DNA of 9,982 nt, taken from an uncultured Actinomyces sp. GTDB taxonomy: Bacteria > Actinomycetota > Actinomycetes > Actinomycetales > Actinomycetaceae. The notes below the pieces were generated by a model, which saw only the letters and a program-made list of their open reading frames with translations, searched no databases and was not told where the DNA came from. This document shows, one piece after another, positions 6,859 through 9,982 of this stretch. The DNA lies in NCBI GenBank assembly GCA_915063485.1, contig CAJZDJ010000075.1, positions 1 through 9,982 on the forward strand, read 5' to 3'. Each line of letters begins with the position of its first letter. Position 1 is the stretch's first letter. Position numbers and translations under genes: made by a program.

Positions 6859-8289
6859 ATGCAAAACGTTCTGCCGCCAATCGCCGACCAAGCTCTAGCC
6901 AATCTGCCAATTTCATTGGCTGCATTAGGGCATGCTTTTGTTCGCTCCGGGTATGAAATTTCCCTAGTGGGGGGGCCGGTGCGAGACGCCTGTTTGGGTA
7001 TTGAGCCACACGATTTTGACCTAACCACCTCTGCGCGCCCAGAAGAAACCGAGCGTTTGCTGCGGCAGTGGGGCGATGCCTGTTGGGATGTGGGACGTAA
7101 CTTTGGCACGATTGCCGCTAAAAAGGGCGACGTCGTCGTTGAAGTAACCACTTACCGCACTGAAGAGTACGAAATCGGCTCGCGCAAACCGGCCGTAGCT
7201 TACGGTGACAACCTCGAAGGTGACCTAACTCGCCGTGACTTCACCGTTAATGCCATGGCGCTGCGCCTGCCTGACCTGGAGTTGGTGGACCCCCATAACG
7301 GGCTGGCGGACCTGCAGGCGGGAATTTTGCGCACTCCGGTAAGTGCTGAGCAGTCTTTCGACGACGACCCGCTACGTATGCTGCGGGCGGCACGCTTTGC
7401 TTCACAGCTAGGTTTCGATGTGGACCTAGAGGTGATGGAAGCCATGGAACAGATGGCGCAGCGTCTAGAGATCGTTTCAGCTGAGCGTATCCGCGCCGAG
7501 CTTGAGCGCCTACTGCTTTCGCCCTACCCGCGCCGAGGCCTAGAGCTGCTGGTACACACCGGTATTTGCGACATTGTGCTGCCTGAGGTCTCAGCCCTAC
7601 AAGACACGGTTGATGAGCACCGCCGTCACAAGGACGTTTATGAGCACACACTGACCGTATTGCAGCAGGCCATGGATTTGGAAACCGGCCCTGACGGGGA
7701 TGTGCCCGGGCCGGATCTGCGATTGCGCCTGGCTGCGCTAATGCATGACATCGGCAAGCCGGCCACGCGCCGCTTCATGCCTGACGGCACCGTAACTTTC
7801 CACGCCCACGACTATGTAGGGGCGCGCATGACCGCTAAACGTATGCGTGCACTGCATTTCGATAAGCAAACCATTAAGGACGTTTCACGCCTGGTGGAGC
7901 TGCATTTGCGTTTCCACGGCTATGCGGACTCGCCCTGGTCTGATTCGGCGGTGCGTCGCTATGTGACCGACGCCGGCCCGTTGCTGGCCCGCCTGGGGTG
8001 CCTGACCCGCGCGGATGTAACTACCGGTAACCGCCGCAAAGCCGCCATGCTTTCACACGCCTACGACGATCTAGAGCGACGCATTGAAGCCCTGCGTCAG
8101 CAGGAAGAACTGGCCTCTATCCGGCCTGAGCTGGACGGCCAGGAAATCATGGCAGAGCTAGGTATTAAGCCGGGCCCTGAGGTTGGTAAAGCTTACAAGT
8201 TCCTGCTGGATCTACGTATGGAACGCGGCCCGATCGGTAAAGAACTAGCCCGCGAGGCCCTACATTCCTGGTGGGCCACCCAGCAGTAG
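6859..8289 (+). CDS. pcnA: CCA-adding tRNA nucleotidyltransferase
   Basis: This 476-residue cytoplasmic enzyme adds or repairs the 3'-CCA end of tRNAs from CTP and ATP without a template (class II nucleotidyltransferase; often named pcnA or cca in actinobacteria). The head domain shows LVGGPVRD (36-43), the metal-binding DFD (52-54), RRDFTVNAMAL (125-135) and DDPLRMLRAARF (169-180). Motif ERIRAELERLL (209-219) follows. An HD domain comes next, with YEHTL (261-265) and HDIGK (296-300), as in actinobacterial homologues. Length is normal and all nucleotidyltransferase motifs are present. An in-frame GTG at 6829 would add ten residues of unlikely composition; the ATG at 6859 is preferred. No well-spaced ribosome binding site is seen (GTAGGG abuts the ATG), so translation may be leaderless. 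It is transcribed away from the Nudix operon, as in M. tuberculosis. Confidence 0.95.
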   Translation: MQNVLPPIADQALANLPISLAALGHAFVRSGYEISLVGGPVRDACLGIEPHDFDLTTSARPEETERLLRQWGDACWDVGRNFGTIAAKKGDVVVEVTTYRTEEYEIGSRKPAVAYGDNLEGDLTRRDFTVNAMALRLPDLELVDPHNGLADLQAGILRTPVSAEQSFDDDPLRMLRAARFASQLGFDVDLEVMEAMEQMAQRLEIVSAERIRAELERLLLSPYPRRGLELLVHTGICDIVLPEVSALQDTVDEHRRHKDVYEHTLTVLQQAMDLETGPDGDVPGPDLRLRLAALMHDIGKPATRRFMPDGTVTFHAHDYVGARMTAKRMRALHFDKQTIKDVSRLVELHLRFHGYADSPWSDSAVRRYVTDAGPLLARLGCLTRADVTTGNRRKAAMLSHAYDDLERRIEALRQQEELASIRPELDGQEIMAELGIKPGPEVGKAYKFLLDLRMERGPIGKELAREALHSWWATQQ

Positions 8290-8299
8290 CACCCTGGCT

Positions 8300-8317
8300 G
8301 GCGGCGCTAAAGCCGCC
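8300..8317 (+). terminator. Weak hairpin just after pcnA
   Basis: GGCGGC (8300-8305) pairs with GCCGCC (8312-8317) around a 6-nt loop, 10 nt after the pcnA stop codon. There is no T tract downstream on the plus strand, so it is at best a poor intrinsic terminator. The stronger hairpin at 8371-8401 may finish the job. Confidence 0.3.
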
Positions 8318-8358
8318 TGCGCCTGAAGCGTGAGCCACAAGCTGGCCAACTAAATAGC

Positions 8359-8401
8359 TGATGTATACAAAGGGGGGCGCGGCTAAAAGCCGCGCCCCCC
8401 T
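8359..8401 (-). terminator. Strong G/C-rich terminator between convergent genes
   Basis: AGGGGGGCGCGGCT (8371-8384) pairs perfectly with AGCCGCGCCCCCCT (8388-8401): a 14-bp stem with an AAA loop. On the minus strand it is followed by TTTGTATAC, so it suits the enzyme gene ending at 8417, 16 nt away. Since pcnA converges on it from the other side, it may act in both directions, although the plus-strand downstream sequence has only a short TTT. Confidence 0.75.
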
Positions 8402-8416
8402 AGCGTTTAGCTAGTG

Positions 8417-9982
8417 TCAGGCTAGCTCGGGCTGTAGACCCAAAGTGCCTACCAGCGAAGCGCGGTATGCCTCGCTAGCGTAGTGGGCCTGGGCGGCCTC
8501 TACCTCGGCTAGGCGCTCGCGGGCGCCGATGCGCTCAACTACACCCTCGTTACCGGGGGTGTTGATGAACTTCTCAAGGGCAGCGTGAGCCTTGTCAGCG
8601 TGCTTGCGGTCACGGGCCACCTTGGCGTCCAGGCGGGCGTTGTACCAGTCGGAAGCCAGGATGTTCTCACGCTCGAATAGGGCGCGGAACTCGGGGCTGT
8701 CTAGGTGCCAACCCTCGCGGCTGACGCCGTCGTGCATGATCTCTAGCAGGGCGCGCAGAGGCGGGCAGGCCTGCTCCAGGGAGCCGTCAGCGAAGTAGCG
8801 GTCGGCAACCACCTTGTGGGTGGTGACGATGACGTCGACGCTGTCAGCAAAGGTCTTGGGATCTTGCAGTTCAGGACGCAGCATCTCCTCGGTGAAGATG
8901 ACATCGGGGTGTAGGAATACACGGCCGAAGTAGTTGCGTACGAACTCGCCGTTGATGCGGTAGCCCAGGCGGCTAGCCTCAACCTTGCGGCCTTCGTATT
9001 CGAAGTCCTCAATGCGCTCCAGGCAGCCCTTAGCGATTAGCTCCTTAGCGTCACGCTCAGCGTGGCTCATGCGGGAGAACAGCTCCGGGATCAGCAGTGA
9101 AATGTCGTGGGCGACCTTCACCTTGGGGCCGATGTAACCAGCCGAAGACAACCAACCGTCATAGCCGCCTAGCGCGTAGCTCAGCAGCGAAGCGTTCAGG
9201 TCGTAAACGGTGGGCAGAGCGTTGAACGGGGCCTTGGTTAGTGCACCTTCACTACCGGCACCGGTGGTGGAGGGGGACTTACCGGTCATGGAGGAAATGA
9301 ACTCCATGTACAGCTCCGGCAGCTCCATGTAGTGCAGCGGGTTGTAAGCGCACAGAGCGGGCACACCCGGCTCAGGCGGGTTGTTGCGGCGACCAGCGGC
9401 CACCACATCCACGCTTTCACGCAGCGGCTCATCCAGCGGCACCTCGTGGTAGAGGTGGGCGGCCACCTCGGCTAGCTCAACCTCGTAGGGGTTGGCCAGG
9501 TCCGGGCGCAGCTGCAGGTAACGCGGGTTCTTGGAGCGAGCACCGTTAACCAGGCGGGTGTGAGCGCTGGAAACAAAGTAGGTTCCGTCCTCACCCTGGG
9601 CTGCCGCGCGGCGGATCAGGTCCTGCATCGGCTTGGTGTACTGGCTCAGGCCCGGGGCGTCATCTACTAGCTCCTGGGCCTGAGCGGGGCTCATGGGCTC
9701 GAAGTTAGAGATGAAGGTGCCCGGCTTGGACATGTCCAGCTCGGTCTGCTTGTCGTAGCCACGTACGACGGCGTCGTCGGGGCGCTGGAACAGCAGACGC
9801 TCGCAGTTAGCGACGTACTTGCGGCTCAGGCCAGCAATGCCGTGCTCAGCGGCGAAGGCGGCGTCGGCCTCCTGGGCGGGCACCACAATGGAGGCGGTGA
9901 TGTCGTCTTCGGTCTGAATCTTGGCGGCGGGGGAGAAGTCCGGACGCAGCGAGAATAGACGCCAGGCGCCGTCGTCCTCGAA
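8417..9982 (-). CDS. Probable PPi-type phosphoenolpyruvate carboxykinase, C-terminal part (5' end off the right edge)
   Basis: The frame is open to the window edge and gives 521 residues up to the TGA at 8417-8419; internal GTG codons near 9886 are not starts. PPi-PEPCK (EC 4.1.1.38) interconverts oxaloacetate plus PPi with PEP, CO2 and phosphate in the cytoplasm. I base the call on resemblance to that large family (about 1100 residues or more), known from Propionibacterium, Actinomyces and Entamoeba. The clearest stretch is SSMTGKSPSTTGAGSEGALT (visible residues about 230-249), a Gly/Ser/Thr-rich loop likely to bind phosphate. It is followed by APFNALP and by AHDISLLIPELFSRM. None of the usual ATP- or GTP-PEPCK signatures is seen. 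Codon choice is strongly biased to C/G-ending codons (nearly always AAG, AAC, TTC), which suggests high expression. Without the N-terminal half and a search, the name stays probable. Confidence 0.6.
   Translation of the reverse strand, partial: FEDDGAWRLFSLRPDFSPAAKIQTEDDITASIVVPAQEADAAFAAEHGIAGLSRKYVANCERLLFQRPDDAVVRGYDKQTELDMSKPGTFISNFEPMSPAQAQELVDDAPGLSQYTKPMQDLIRRAAAQGEDGTYFVSSAHTRLVNGARSKNPRYLQLRPDLANPYEVELAEVAAHLYHEVPLDEPLRESVDVVAAGRRNNPPEPGVPALCAYNPLHYMELPELYMEFISSMTGKSPSTTGAGSEGALTKAPFNALPTVYDLNASLLSYALGGYDGWLSSAGYIGPKVKVAHDISLLIPELFSRMSHAERDAKELIAKGCLERIEDFEYEGRKVEASRLGYRINGEFVRNYFGRVFLHPDVIFTEEMLRPELQDPKTFADSVDVIVTTHKVVADRYFADGSLEQACPPLRALLEIMHDGVSREGWHLDSPEFRALFERENILASDWYNARLDAKVARDRKHADKAHAALEKFINTPGNEGVVERIGARERLAEVEAAQAHYASEAYRASLVGTLGLQPELA

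Noticed and set aside
6794..7009. N-terminal extension of the Nudix frame (72 more residues)
   Set aside because: It would overlap the pcnA coding region on the other strand, lacks conserved features, and a good internal ATG at 6793 follows a TAGAAT box.
7247..7651. 134-codon minus-strand frame inside pcnA
   Set aside because: It is antisense to the catalytic core of pcnA, which carries every expected motif; the minus-strand product is Pro/Arg/Ala-rich and unrecognisable.
9884..9886. GTG as start of the right-edge gene
   Set aside because: The frame stays open and protein-like (RLFSLRPDFSPAAKIQTEDD) up to the window edge, so this is an internal codon of a larger gene.
1..9982. High number of CTAG tetranucleotides, considered as a sign of foreign DNA
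   Set aside because: They occur in all genes and largely reflect use of the Leu codon CTA before G; they do not mark any one segment as transferred.

Overview
The window looks like chromosomal DNA from a high-GC Gram-positive bacterium (Actinomycetota). The best guess is the Actinomycetaceae or a near relative. The evidence is gene order: divergent CCA-adding enzyme and Nudix hydrolase, then a DUF6049-type secreted protein, then MurJ fused to a pseudokinase, then thioredoxin reductase. This matches the block known in Mycobacterium tuberculosis as Rv3907c (pcnA), Rv3908 (mutT4), Rv3909, Rv3910 (mviN/murJ) and Rv3913 (trxB2), which lies near the chromosomal origin. A large enzyme at the right edge, probably a pyrophosphate-type PEP carboxykinase, fits a propionibacterial or Actinomyces-like anaerobic metabolism. 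I see no mobile elements, CRISPR arrays, tRNAs or rRNAs.

Layout, left to right. Positions 1-296 hold the 5' part of trxB (minus strand; its 3' end is off the left edge). Positions 297-464 are non-coding and carry a terminator hairpin for the murJ operon and a good match to a SigR/SigH-type (thiol-stress ECF sigma) promoter pointing into trxB. Positions 465-6793 are one tightly packed minus-strand operon: Nudix hydrolase, DUF6049 protein and MurJ-pseudokinase, joined by a 4-nt overlap and a 3-nt gap. A 65-bp divergent intergenic region (6794-6858) separates it from pcnA (plus strand, 6859-8289). Positions 8290-8416 are a convergent intergenic region with a very strong G/C-rich hairpin. Positions 8417-9982 hold the C-terminal part of a large minus-strand enzyme whose 5' end is off the right edge.

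How the genes fit together: MurJ flips lipid II for peptidoglycan synthesis, and its cytoplasmic pseudokinase is expected to tie this to Ser/Thr kinase signalling. The DUF6049 protein is exported, membrane-anchored and probably translationally coupled to MurJ, so it is a good candidate for an uncharacterised cell-envelope partner. The sigma factor gene sigM and its anti-sigma gene, which lie between murJ and trxB in mycobacteria, are absent. The most rewarding points are the trxB promoter, the fully degenerate pseudokinase with a very short extracellular tail, the DUF6049-MurJ pairing, an in-frame 12-bp tandem repeat in the DUF6049 gene, and the probable PPi-PEPCK. None of these is a clearly new system.
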